From an uncultured Ruminococcus sp. (GTDB lineage: Bacteria > Bacillota > Clostridia > Oscillospirales > Ruminococcaceae), in NCBI GenBank assembly GCA_900539835.1, contig UQDR01000019.1, positions 1 through 47,009 on the forward strand: a stretch of DNA of 47,009 nucleotides, in the 5' to 3' direction. The stretch's first letter is position 1. The number at the start of each line of letters is the position of its first letter. A model generated the notes under the pieces. The model had not been told where the DNA came from, made no database searches, and saw only the letters and a list, made by a program, of their open reading frames with translations. Both the position numbers and the translations under genes were made by a program. Of this stretch, positions 16,939 through 24,421 are shown in pieces.

Positions 16939-19304
16939 TATGCGAGCCCCCTTTCGCTTAACGTTACTGTTTCACCTAATTTTTTATTGATTTTTGGTAC
17001 AAGCTTTATTGCGAGTTTGTCACCATCCATAATAATTTGTATGTCAAGCGCCTCAAGCAGCTGCGGAAAGAAAACTGAAATGATGGAGATAATCTTATCA
17101 AGCTTTGAAACAACAATTTTCTGTTGTTCTTCTGCTTTAATGCTGCTGTTAGAAATACTATAGTTTTCGAGCGCTGTACTTTTTCTTTCGGGGAGCATCT
17201 CAGCAAGCTGTTTAGCAACCTGTGTAGTCCAAGCCCTGTTCTGATCAAGAGGAATAACAGCTTCGGCGCCGTTACCTTCAAGAAATCCTGTCTTTCCTTT
17301 AGGTAAAATACCGCCCTCTTCAAGTTCAGGAAGGTCAATATCAGGAATATGAGGAATATTAACACCGGGTATTTTATTTATTAAGTCTAAAGCACCATTA
17401 ATAAAACCAAAAAAGCCATTTATTTTATCTTCAATAAAATTTAATATACCGTTGATAACTGATTTAAAAGCTCCGCCAACGGCATCACCGATTTTTGTAC
17501 CTATACTTGTAAATTTGCTTTTAATGGTATCCCAAATACCACCGAAAAACTCTCCTACTGAAGAAAAAGCGTTCTTTATGCCCTCCCATGCCGCATGGAA
17601 CTTTTCAGAGAACCAGTCGCCTATACCGCCAAATACATCTTTAATCTTTTGCCAAGCATTAGACACGAATCCTGTTATCTTATCCCATACTTTTTTAGCA
17701 ACTTCTTTTACTTTGTCCCAATTTTTATATAACAGGACGCCCACCGCAACAAGTGCAGCTATAGCCGCAATAATTAAAGTTATTGGTGACGTAACAAATG
17801 ACATTACAGCCCCGAAAGCAGTTGTTGCAGCCGTTGTTATTCCTGTCGCTATTGCTGCTGCATGCTGAGCGATATTGTATGCTAAAATTGCAGTAGTTAA
17901 AGTACCAAAAATTCCGGCAAGTACTTTTATTGCGGTTTTATGCTCTGATGCCCATTCCTTTGCGGCTTTCAGCTTTTCACCCATACCAGATAAGCCTTTG
18001 GTGACTTTCTGAACAATGGGAACAAGCTTTTGCAAAACGGGAGCACCAACTTGAGCCTGAAACTGCCGCCAAGATTCTTTTAGGTTTCCGGTTACGTTCT
18101 CCCAGCCATCAGCTTCTCTTGAAGCTTGCCCCATAGCTCCTGAAAGTTTGTTTGCGTCCTCAACCATTTTTAACAAAGTTAATTGTTTTTGCGATTCTGA
18201 CAAATCAACAAATGATTTTCCGTATAATTCATTTGCAGCCGCATTTCTTGTGGTTTCCGTACAGGAAAGCCCCAAAGCCGCATCATTTTCAAAATTTCCT
18301 TTCAGAAATGATTTCAAACTTTCAGAAGTATCTTCAAGAGAACGGTCATAATATGCCGCACTGTCAGCAGTTGCCTGTAAGGCACGTTCCATCATGTCAA
18401 GAGCCTCTGTGGATTCCATTCCCGTTGTTTTTGCAAACGCATATATGGATGTGCCAACAGTGTTCAATCTTGTCTGAAGTATTCCACTATTTTTAGAAAC
18501 TGAGCCAATAACAGAATCCGCTTTTGTTTGCAAACCTCCAAAGGTTTGCTCAAACTGTGAATTTTCTGCTTTTACCGCCGCCGCAGATTCTACGCATTCC
18601 TGCCCGAAATCCTTAATTTTATCTACTGCAAAAGCAGCGGCTACAGCACCGCCAATTTTCTTGAACGCTCCCGACATTCTATTTTCAGTTTTTTCCGCTG
18701 AGTTCGCTGCATTCCCTAAAGATTTATCAAATTTACCTACCGAAGTTTCAGCGTTAGAAAGCTTTTTTTGATTTTCCCTTAATGATTCCGATAAATCATT
18801 AATTTCCTTAGCACACTTTTTAGCTTCATCTGAACTACGCCCTTGTCCTAAATATAAATCCTTATATCTATTTTTAAGCACCGATAATTCAGATTCTTGC
18901 TTATCTATAGTTTCAGTAAGCTCTTTAAGACCCTTTTTAGCTTCCTTAACAGATTCCTTATCTTTAAACGTTTCTTCATATGATGTTTTCGTCCTCTTGA
19001 AAGCATCTTCCGATTCTTTAGCTTTATCACCAATATCTCTAAGGCTCTCCTTTGCAGATTTGACATCAATATCAACATCAGTATCAAGTTTCTTATCAAT
19101 GTCTTTACCTGTCTTATCTGCCTTAACAACTATTTCAGATAAATCTTTAACCGCCTTAGAACTATCGACTTCTATTGCATTACCCTTTAAGGTTCCATCC
19201 ATTAAAGAACGGCTATTATCGGCCTTTGAGATAGTTTCATCAATAGCCTTATTCGCATCTGAGTTTTTTATTGCAATAGTTCCAAACAGCTTAAAAAGCT
19301 CCAT
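16938..19304 (-). CDS. Tape measure protein
   Basis: 788 aa; sets tail length and assists DNA ejection. Residues about 1-215 are charged helices and coiled coil (KESLRDIGDKAKESEDAFKR). The middle has FGQECVESAAAVKAENSQFE and a Gly/Ala region. Residues about 455-530 are strongly hydrophobic (FVTSPITLIIAAIAALVAVG), then amphipathic repeats (KVWDKITGFVSNAWQKIKDV), then a C-terminal FLEGNGAEAVIPLDQNRAW segment typical of TP901/PBSX tape measures. Start follows AAGGAGGTGA. Confidence 0.88.
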   Translation of the reverse strand: MELFKLFGTIAIKNSDANKAIDETISKADNSRSLMDGTLKGNAIEVDSSKAVKDLSEIVVKADKTGKDIDKKLDTDVDIDVKSAKESLRDIGDKAKESEDAFKRTKTSYEETFKDKESVKEAKKGLKELTETIDKQESELSVLKNRYKDLYLGQGRSSDEAKKCAKEINDLSESLRENQKKLSNAETSVGKFDKSLGNAANSAEKTENRMSGAFKKIGGAVAAAFAVDKIKDFGQECVESAAAVKAENSQFEQTFGGLQTKADSVIGSVSKNSGILQTRLNTVGTSIYAFAKTTGMESTEALDMMERALQATADSAAYYDRSLEDTSESLKSFLKGNFENDAALGLSCTETTRNAAANELYGKSFVDLSESQKQLTLLKMVEDANKLSGAMGQASREADGWENVTGNLKESWRQFQAQVGAPVLQKLVPIVQKVTKGLSGMGEKLKAAKEWASEHKTAIKVLAGIFGTLTTAILAYNIAQHAAAIATGITTAATTAFGAVMSFVTSPITLIIAAIAALVAVGVLLYKNWDKVKEVAKKVWDKITGFVSNAWQKIKDVFGGIGDWFSEKFHAAWEGIKNAFSSVGEFFGGIWDTIKSKFTSIGTKIGDAVGGAFKSVINGILNFIEDKINGFFGFINGALDLINKIPGVNIPHIPDIDLPELEEGGILPKGKTGFLEGNGAEAVIPLDQNRAWTTQVAKQLAEMLPERKSTALENYSISNSSIKAEEQQKIVVSKLDKIISIISVFFPQLLEALDIQIIMDGDKLAIKLVPKINKKLGETVTLSERGLA

Positions 19305-19578
19305 TCAAGCTCACCTCCTTAAATTCGCAGTTTAAAATATCTTGTGAAGTCTTAACAACTGTTTCAAAATCATGTTTTGTCATTGGTTGTTGCGGAGTTA
19401 AGCTCTCATAAAAATCGTTAAACGACATATCATGCACTTTATGCAAGAAGAACTCCCAGCACTCAGCTTTGTCTAACGATTTCATGAAATCTCCGATAAA
19501 ATCTAAAAATCCACAGTTTTCAATGATACAATCAAGTAAAATAAATGGACTTGCATATCGGTGAAACAGCAAGTCCAT
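19291..19578 (-). CDS. Tail assembly chaperone, downstream (T-like) ORF
   Basis: 95 aa, MDLLFHRYASPFILLDCIIE, no named domain recognised. It lies between the first tail-chaperone ORF and the tape measure, the place of the lambda gpT-like extension. Its frame is -1 to the upstream gene and stays open upstream across that gene's TAG stop, so it could be made as a -1 frameshift fusion. An AGGAG site 11 bases before its ATG also allows independent translation. It overlaps the tape-measure start by 14 bases. Confidence 0.65.
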   Translation of the reverse strand: MDLLFHRYASPFILLDCIIENCGFLDFIGDFMKSLDKAECWEFFLHKVHDMSFNDFYESLTPQQPMTKHDFETVVKTSQDILNCEFKEVSLNGAF

Positions 19579-19592
19579 AAATTCGTTTACTC

Positions 19593-20039
19593 CTATTTGG
19601 TTAATTTTGAAACAGCCGAAATAAAATCCTTAAGTTCTTCCTTTTTGCAGAAATCTATAATCATTTCCGCAAACACAGCAGGCTCAAAATTCTGAATTTC
19701 TGCAATGCTTAGTCCGCTAACACGGCTAAGTATGTTGTAAACCTCATTTTCACACTTGTAAAGCTTGTCAAAAATGATATCCGCAATATTAAGTACTGAA
19801 TTAATACCCACTGCTTTTAAAACTTCGTCAGGCATTTTTGACTTATCGTCAGTGGACTTAATATCAATAGATGAAATCAAATTAGCAATTTCTGAACCCT
19901 CAAAAGCCTTACCAAAATCTCTTATGCCTATTTTAGCTACAAGCTTTGACATAGCAAAAATGTCAGTAGAATTCAATCGTCTGAATGAATATGGTTTTTC
20001 AGTTGTTTTTACTTCAATGTTATTAGTTGTTTCGTTCAT
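19593..20039 (-). CDS. Tail assembly chaperone, upstream (G-like) ORF
   Basis: 148 aa, MNETTNNIEVKTTEKPYSFR, helical (FAMSKLVAKIGIRDFGKAFE), similar in size and position to the Gp13/G-like chaperones that coat the tape measure during assembly. It follows the tail tube gene with a four-base gap and has a strong AGGAGGG site. Family assignment comes mainly from context. Confidence 0.65.
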   Translation of the reverse strand: MNETTNNIEVKTTEKPYSFRRLNSTDIFAMSKLVAKIGIRDFGKAFEGSEIANLISSIDIKSTDDKSKMPDEVLKAVGINSVLNIADIIFDKLYKCENEVYNILSRVSGLSIAEIQNFEPAVFAEMIIDFCKKEELKDFISAVSKLTK

Positions 20040-20042
20040 GGA

Positions 20043-20684
20043 TTAACCCTCCTGCTGTTCTTCTTTGTTTTCTGCTTCATTTACCTGTGGTTCTTCGACC
20101 TGTTTAGCTTTAGGATAATAGATATGATACGGTAAGATTCTTGTATCGCCGTCAGCTTTCTGTGTACATTCAAATGTGATTTTTGGTTTTGCTGTATCCT
20201 TGTTCTTAGCGTCAATTTCAAATCCACTTGTACATATTGCATTATCAAGAATGACGATAATGTTCGTGCCATCAGTTTTCTGACCGACAAAGGCAACATT
20301 CTCCCAATAGTCATCCTTCTGAATATTAGGACTTGATTCAATTAAATCAAAATCAGCCAGTTCATTTTTATCTGAAATTACGCCAATCACCGCTGTTTTT
20401 ATGATATCTGTGGATAATTCGGCAAAATTAATTTCAATATTCGCAGTTTCGCCCAACTTGAAATCCATGCCTTGTACTTTTACAAGCACATTATCAAGTT
20501 CAGGTGTAAACATTTCAGGCTTAATTGACAACTTACTGCCGCCGCTTGTTGCGCCAACAAGCGACTCTTTAAAATTCCATTTACCATTTTCGTGCTTTAA
20601 CCCTCTGTGTATAGTTCCTGCCCCCAAAAGAAGATTTTTAGGCGTGTTTTCAGATACTCCGGTACCTGTGAATACGTCATTCAT
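20043..20684 (-). CDS. Major tail (tube) protein
   Basis: 213 aa from MNDVFTGTGVSENTPKNLLL. Beta-rich with LLLGAGTIHRGL near the N-terminus and LSIKPEMFTPELDNVLVKVQ, as in tail tube proteins of TP901/phi-13 type. The C-terminus is highly acidic (EEPQVNEAENKEEQQEG). I start it at 20684, after GGAAAG, instead of 20705, which would overlap the upstream gene. Between tail completion and chaperone genes, as usual. Confidence 0.8.
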   Translation of the reverse strand: MNDVFTGTGVSENTPKNLLLGAGTIHRGLKHENGKWNFKESLVGATSGGSKLSIKPEMFTPELDNVLVKVQGMDFKLGETANIEINFAELSTDIIKTAVIGVISDKNELADFDLIESSPNIQKDDYWENVAFVGQKTDGTNIIVILDNAICTSGFEIDAKNKDTAKPKITFECTQKADGDTRILPYHIYYPKAKQVEEPQVNEAENKEEQQEG

Positions 20685-20689
20685 ATAAT

Positions 20690-21070
20690 TCACTTTCCTT
20701 TCCAATATTTAATCGACAGGTAAATTTCAGATTTTTTTAGATCATTAAAATCCTGCGGTATATCTAATACGTTTGATGTGTAAATAACAACGACAGAACC
20801 GTCTATATTAACGATCCTGCCGTTGTTGAAATATTCGGATATTTTTGCTTTTTCAATTTCTATCTCAAAAGATGTGATTCCTCTGAAAAAGCCTGTAAGG
20901 ATAAAAGTCGGGTTAAGCTCGCCGTCCTCTGACATGCCCTCAGGGCATGTGTAAGAGCCTACCCAGTAAGGATATTTAGGCGGCTTTTGCTTGTTTTCGA
21001 TAAAGCTATAATTTACACCAAGCTTATTTAATTCTTGTTTCACTGCTTTAAGTACATTAACCACTGCCAC
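20690..21070 (-). CDS. Tail completion/terminator-like protein
   Basis: 126 aa (AVVNVLKAVKQELNKLGVNY ... KSEIYLSIKYWKGK). Size, alpha-beta pattern and position just before the tube gene fit the tail terminator that caps the tail at the head. GTG start at 21070 inside the end of the previous gene, with AAAGGAG upstream. No catalytic motifs. Assigned by synteny more than by sequence. Confidence 0.6.
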   Translation of the reverse strand: MAVVNVLKAVKQELNKLGVNYSFIENKQKPPKYPYWVGSYTCPEGMSEDGELNPTFILTGFFRGITSFEIEIEKAKISEYFNNGRIVNIDGSVVVIYTSNVLDIPQDFNDLKKSEIYLSIKYWKGK

Positions 21071-21539
21071 CCACTCCTTTCAGTTTAGTTTCAAGTGCCT
21101 TTTGGAGATTTGGTTTGACCTTTTCAACAGCATTATATAAAGGTCGGTTTGGTTTTTTACCATCAGTTTTATAAAAAGTTTTTCCATCCTTTCCATAAAC
21201 GATAGTAACCTTGCCTTGATACGTTGGTTTCTTTTTACCTTTATATTTTTCACAAGGAATATACCATGCTGTTTTTCTTCCGTCACCGTCTAACGCATAT
21301 TCACCTGTCCCGAATTCTTCCCAAATTGCATTTTCAAGTTGCGAACCAATCGTAGCCGTAAGCTCTTCACGAGAAATTACATAATCATAAGAATTCTTGG
21401 TCTGACTTGTGCCAACACGGCTGTTCCTTTTGGTTTGTGACACTATTTCTTTAGCAGTCCCGGTTAAAAAAGCGTTTAAAGCATTATTTATAAGTCCTTT
21501 AATTGCAACTGAATTGTCCGTAAACTCAAAGTTATCCAT
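21057..21539 (-). CDS. HK97 gp10-like neck protein
   Basis: 160 aa from MDNFEFTDNSVAIKGLINNA. The pattern of an N-terminal helix (AFLTGTAKEIVSQTKRNSRV), YDYVISREELTATIG, WEEFGTGEY and a basic C-terminus matches the HK97-gp10 family of head-tail joining proteins. Start at 21539 is preceded by AGGTGG; the ORF can be extended three codons with GTG. Confidence 0.72.
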   Translation of the reverse strand: MDNFEFTDNSVAIKGLINNALNAFLTGTAKEIVSQTKRNSRVGTSQTKNSYDYVISREELTATIGSQLENAIWEEFGTGEYALDGDGRKTAWYIPCEKYKGKKKPTYQGKVTIVYGKDGKTFYKTDGKKPNRPLYNAVEKVKPNLQKALETKLKGVGGSG

Positions 21540-21870
21540 TCTGACCACCTACAAACTTTAGATAGATTTCAAGCTGCATGTTAAGTTCCATCGGATTGTC
21601 AATCAAAAGCACCTCATATTCTTTGCCTTTACAAATCGCTTTTGAATTTTCAGCGGTAATATCGCCTATATCAACAAAATCGCATATAAAAACGTGTGTG
21701 CTCTCCTGGACCTTAGCGGAATAAACGGTATGCTTACTATCACCGCTTGATAAATCAAGAAATCCCCACAGATTTAAAGCATTTGACTGCTTAACAATAT
21801 CCTCGCCAATTTCATTCTTTTCAGCAGAATTTTCTTTTTGCAACGTCAGTGTTATATTACCGCCAATCAT
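21532..21870 (-). CDS. Head-tail adaptor / head closure protein
   Basis: 112 aa, MIGGNITLTLQKENSAEKNE, beta-barrel-like pattern (HVFICDFVDIGDI, YEVLLIDNPMEL) as in SPP1 gp16/HK97 head closure proteins. It sits directly after the connector gene with a two-base gap. Assignment is by length and synteny. Confidence 0.65.
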   Translation of the reverse strand: MIGGNITLTLQKENSAEKNEIGEDIVKQSNALNLWGFLDLSSGDSKHTVYSAKVQESTHVFICDFVDIGDITAENSKAICKGKEYEVLLIDNPMELNMQLEIYLKFVGGQNG

Positions 21871-21872
21871 GG

Positions 21873-22400
21873 TTAAAACCTCGCTTTCATGTAAGGCTTT
21901 AAAAATGCTGTCAGTGACACAGGATAGCCGGCAAACTGATTACTTGCCGATACATCAAAATACGTCACAGAATGGCGGCTGATAGTTTCTGACTGAATCC
22001 CTGCCTTATCGCCACGCTCTATGTCGTATTTAAGCAGTCCTATACACCCCTCGACTATATCATCAGGATAGACAATCTTTGTAACAAGAGCATGCTCACA
22101 ATCATAAAGCTGTTCGTCAGAGATAATAAAGCCATTTTCAATACCCTTTACGTTTATTAATCCGTCATTTATATCAGTTTCCGATATTTGCAGGGTGTCA
22201 CCCTCTGAAACATAAGGATTATCGCATAAAAGCTTCCCGTCTGTAACTGAGGTTACAAAACGGAAAGCCTTATTCTGAAAATTGTTATGTGTCACTTTTC
22301 TTATTTTTGCTTCAAGGCTGCGCACCTTACGTTCAAGCTCCGAATCGGGAATATTTAAAAAGGCTTGCATTGATTTCAACGCTGCTACGCTGATAATCAT
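21873..22400 (-). CDS. Head-tail connector protein (gp6/gp15-like)
   Basis: 175 aa. Helical N-terminus (ALKSMQAFLNIPDSELERKV) and C-terminal helix (IVEGCIGLLKYDIERGDKAG), the layout of DNA-packaging adaptor proteins that dock under the portal. It follows the major capsid gene, as in SPP1-like phages. Strong AGGAGGG before the ATG. Confidence 0.68.
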   Translation of the reverse strand: MIISVAALKSMQAFLNIPDSELERKVRSLEAKIRKVTHNNFQNKAFRFVTSVTDGKLLCDNPYVSEGDTLQISETDINDGLINVKGIENGFIISDEQLYDCEHALVTKIVYPDDIVEGCIGLLKYDIERGDKAGIQSETISRHSVTYFDVSASNQFAGYPVSLTAFLKPYMKARF

Positions 22401-22402
22401 TT

Positions 22403-23284
22403 TTAGCCCTCCTGTACAGGCTTAACCTTTGCAAACTTAGCAATGATCACCTTAGCCTCATTTGTAAGAGCTACACCGTAATATTTACAAGCGGTAACAT
22501 CTGTTGTCTGCTTTTTAGGGAACCATTCTGTATCAATAGAGGTATCTTTTTTGAGGAAAATAGTAAGCGCCGGAAGTTCATCTTCGGTATACTCAGTTTC
22601 GGGACTGTCAGGCTCAAGCTTAATAATCGGGCAAAGATAATTTGAACCGCTAAGCTTAACCTTCTTGGACTTCTTGATCCAACAGCCTGCGATTTTACCG
22701 ATTGAACCTCTAACAGCAACACCACCCTCAAACTTATCAGCTGAGAGAAAATCAGGGTTTGTAAGCAAATCCTTTTCCTGTGCCGGATTGATAAACATTA
22801 CTTTTTCCACACTGTCTTCTTCATCGTCAAACTGTGTTACTGCCCCAACAATACCGCCATAGTTGATTACATCGGATGAACCGTCATAAGTATTCTTTGA
22901 CGTATAAGCTGTTGCTACAAGATCGCTGTCAACCTTGCCCACAATAGATTTTGCAAGCTGTGTTTCTGCCTGTCCGATCGGATTACCCAGGCCACTGTTA
23001 ACTGCCTCCTGTGTAATAGACACGCTTTTCATCGCCTTTTTGATTGAGAATGTTGTGCTTGCGGCTGTAAGCTTGGAAGCTGAAACCTCTGCACCCTCTG
23101 CAACATCTTCAGCGTCACCAATATAGTTCCAACTTGGAACAGTTTTCGTGTCACCCGGTACTCCTACAAGAGTACTGTCAACCTTTGCATAAGGTGTTAA
23201 TTTTGCAAGCGCTGTTATTTTTGCGTCAATCATTGCCCCCATAACCTGAGGGTTAATCATATCTGTCATCATTGTTACTGACAT
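22403..23284 (-). CDS. Major capsid protein (N4-gp56-like, HK97 fold)
   Basis: 293 aa from MSVTMMTDMINPQVMGAMID. Hallmarks: MINPQVMGAMIDAKITAL, VDSTLVGVPGDTKTVPSWNY, EGAEVSASKLTAASTTFSIK, FINPAQEKDLLTNPDF and EWFPKKQTTDVTACKYYGVA, typical of the N4-gp56 family found in clostridial siphophages. A GTG three codons earlier (23293) directly abuts the scaffold stop and could be the start instead; the ribosome binding site AAAGGA is inside the scaffold gene. No maturation protease is seen nearby, so assembly likely uses the scaffold alone. Confidence 0.87.
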   Translation of the reverse strand: MSVTMMTDMINPQVMGAMIDAKITALAKLTPYAKVDSTLVGVPGDTKTVPSWNYIGDAEDVAEGAEVSASKLTAASTTFSIKKAMKSVSITQEAVNSGLGNPIGQAETQLAKSIVGKVDSDLVATAYTSKNTYDGSSDVINYGGIVGAVTQFDDEEDSVEKVMFINPAQEKDLLTNPDFLSADKFEGGVAVRGSIGKIAGCWIKKSKKVKLSGSNYLCPIIKLEPDSPETEYTEDELPALTIFLKKDTSIDTEWFPKKQTTDVTACKYYGVALTNEAKVIIAKFAKVKPVQEG

Positions 23285-23293
23285 ACTTTTCAC

Positions 23294-23857
23294 TTATCCT
23301 TTCATTATTTCATTAAATTTTTCAGGGTCATTGTTGTAAATTTCAAGCCTTTCATTGTAAGGCTTTTTGAGGATATCGGATTTAGTCATACCCTCTTGAC
23401 CATCTCCGTTTTCAAGCTTCAGTTCCTCAATTTTGTTTTTGCCTTCCTTGGCAAACTGTGCAGGACATGATGTTTTTAGTGCAGCAACAAGCTCATCCAC
23501 ACCTGTAACATTACCGTTTTCATCAATATCCACTTTCTTGTCTGACAATTTAGCCTTATATACCAGATAATCAACATCAATGGCTTTGTTTTCAGCAAGA
23601 GCGATCTGAACAGCAGCGTCAATCTTTGCTTGTTTAGCCTCCTTTTGAAGCGCCGCAACATCAACCCCTTCAAATGCTTTTGCGGCTTCTTCAAGCACCC
23701 TTATTCTTTCATTTGCTTGTGAAAGCTCAGATGTTTTTGTCTGCAAATCTCCGGAGTTTGCATTCTTTGCAGCTTCAATATCCTTACCGTTTTCGCCCAT
23801 GATTCTGTCGATTACATCCTTTTCAAGACCTAAGTCCTCAAGAAATTTTCTTTGCAT
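23294..23857 (-). CDS. Scaffold protein (phage minor structural protein GP20)
   Basis: 187 aa. MQRKFLEDLGLEKDVIDRIM and a central coiled coil (SELSQANERIRVLEEAAKAF) match the GP20 family, the internal scaffold for capsid assembly. The acidic, helical composition fits. It starts after AAAGGAG and ends one base before the capsid gene, so both should be made in step. Confidence 0.88.
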   Translation of the reverse strand: MQRKFLEDLGLEKDVIDRIMGENGKDIEAAKNANSGDLQTKTSELSQANERIRVLEEAAKAFEGVDVAALQKEAKQAKIDAAVQIALAENKAIDVDYLVYKAKLSDKKVDIDENGNVTGVDELVAALKTSCPAQFAKEGKNKIEELKLENGDGQEGMTKSDILKKPYNERLEIYNNDPEKFNEIMKG

Positions 23858-23965
23858 AATTAAATGCTCCTTTCAAAAATTCAGTTACGCTTTTTACGGG
23901 GTCGCTCCCATATTCAACGTAGTTTTACGACTTCGTTACGGTCAAAAGCCCGAAATTCAGGCATG

Positions 23966-23995
23966 AAAAAAGCACCCCGCCGAAGCAAAGTGCTT
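23966..23995 (-). terminator. Terminator-like hairpin ahead of the scaffold gene
   Basis: Minus strand: AAGCAC pairs with GTGCTT around a GC-rich loop (TTGCTTCGGCGGG), followed by TTTTT. It lies inside the late operon, between the 59-aa gene and the scaffold start, so it may act as an attenuator. Confidence 0.55.
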
Positions 23996-24010
23996 AGTTC
24001 CGATATTAAA

Positions 24011-24190
24011 TTAATTGCCAGCATAACAGCATTTACCGTTCTGCCATGCACCGCAATTTTCTTTTTGGCATTCTATAAATAGTGCCTCATTATTTTTTAT
24101 TTCACAATAAAATGTCTGATGTCCCTCGTCATCATATTCCATTTTCGTTTGTGTTGTTTCTTTACGAGTTATCGTGTACGGACATTTCAT
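24011..24190 (-). CDS. 59-aa cysteine-rich phage protein
   Basis: ATG at 24190 follows an ideal GGAGGTGG site. Product: MKCPYTITRKETTQTK at the start, then YDDEGHQTFYCEI, IECQKENCGAWQNGKC and CYAGN. Six cysteines in 59 residues suggest a small zinc-binding or disulfide protein. Not recognised. It stands alone between hairpins in the gap between minor head protein and scaffold, which suggests it is separately controlled. Confidence 0.65.
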   Translation of the reverse strand: MKCPYTITRKETTQTKMEYDDEGHQTFYCEIKNNEALFIECQKENCGAWQNGKCCYAGN

Positions 24191-24226
24191 TTATTCCACC
24201 TCCAGTCTAATTTTAGGTATAAAAAT

Positions 24227-24252
24227 AGCACGCCGAAATTAATCAACGTGCT
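24227..24252 (-). terminator. Hairpin before the 59-aa gene
   Basis: Minus strand: AGCACG (from 24252) pairs with CGTGCT (to 24227), followed by ATTTTTAT. It lies just upstream of the 59-aa gene; it may be an attenuator or weak terminator. Confidence 0.45.
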
Positions 24253-24269
24253 TAAATTAACTTATAGAA

Positions 24270-24301
24270 GAAAGCCGCATTGACGAATCAAAACGGCTTT
24301 C
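24270..24301 (-). terminator. 8-bp stem hairpin downstream of the structured element
   Basis: Minus strand: GAAAGCCG pairs with CGGCTTTC around 16 nt, followed by TTCTATAAG. A terminator-like helix with a weak T-tract, right after the structured element at 24310-24391. Confidence 0.5.
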
Positions 24302-24309
24302 AAAGGAAT

Positions 24310-24391
24310 GGTTATTTGGTGGGTGTGCCCTTTCCCACATTTCTTTTGACCCAAAGGGTGTGTAGCAGCACATTCTCTACTTCAAATAACC
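24310..24391 (-). ncRNA. Putative structured RNA element (about 82 nt)
   Basis: Minus-strand RNA closed by a 9-bp stem, GGTTATTTG (24383-24391) with CAAATAACC (24310-24318). Inside, ACCC-TTT-GGGT (24349-24359) and GTGGG...CCCAC (24319-24338) make two hairpins, giving a three-way junction. Alternative pairs CCCTTT/AAAGGG and TGTGC/GCACA compete with these. It is non-coding and sits between the minor head and scaffold genes. Role unknown; a cis-acting control element or small RNA is likely. Confidence 0.5.
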
Positions 24392-24421
24392 TATTCTTAT
24401 CCTACTCATATTATATCATAT

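Noticed and set aside
17452..17868. 138-aa plus-strand ORF
   Set aside because: Antisense shadow of the tape measure gene; no ribosome binding site or domain.
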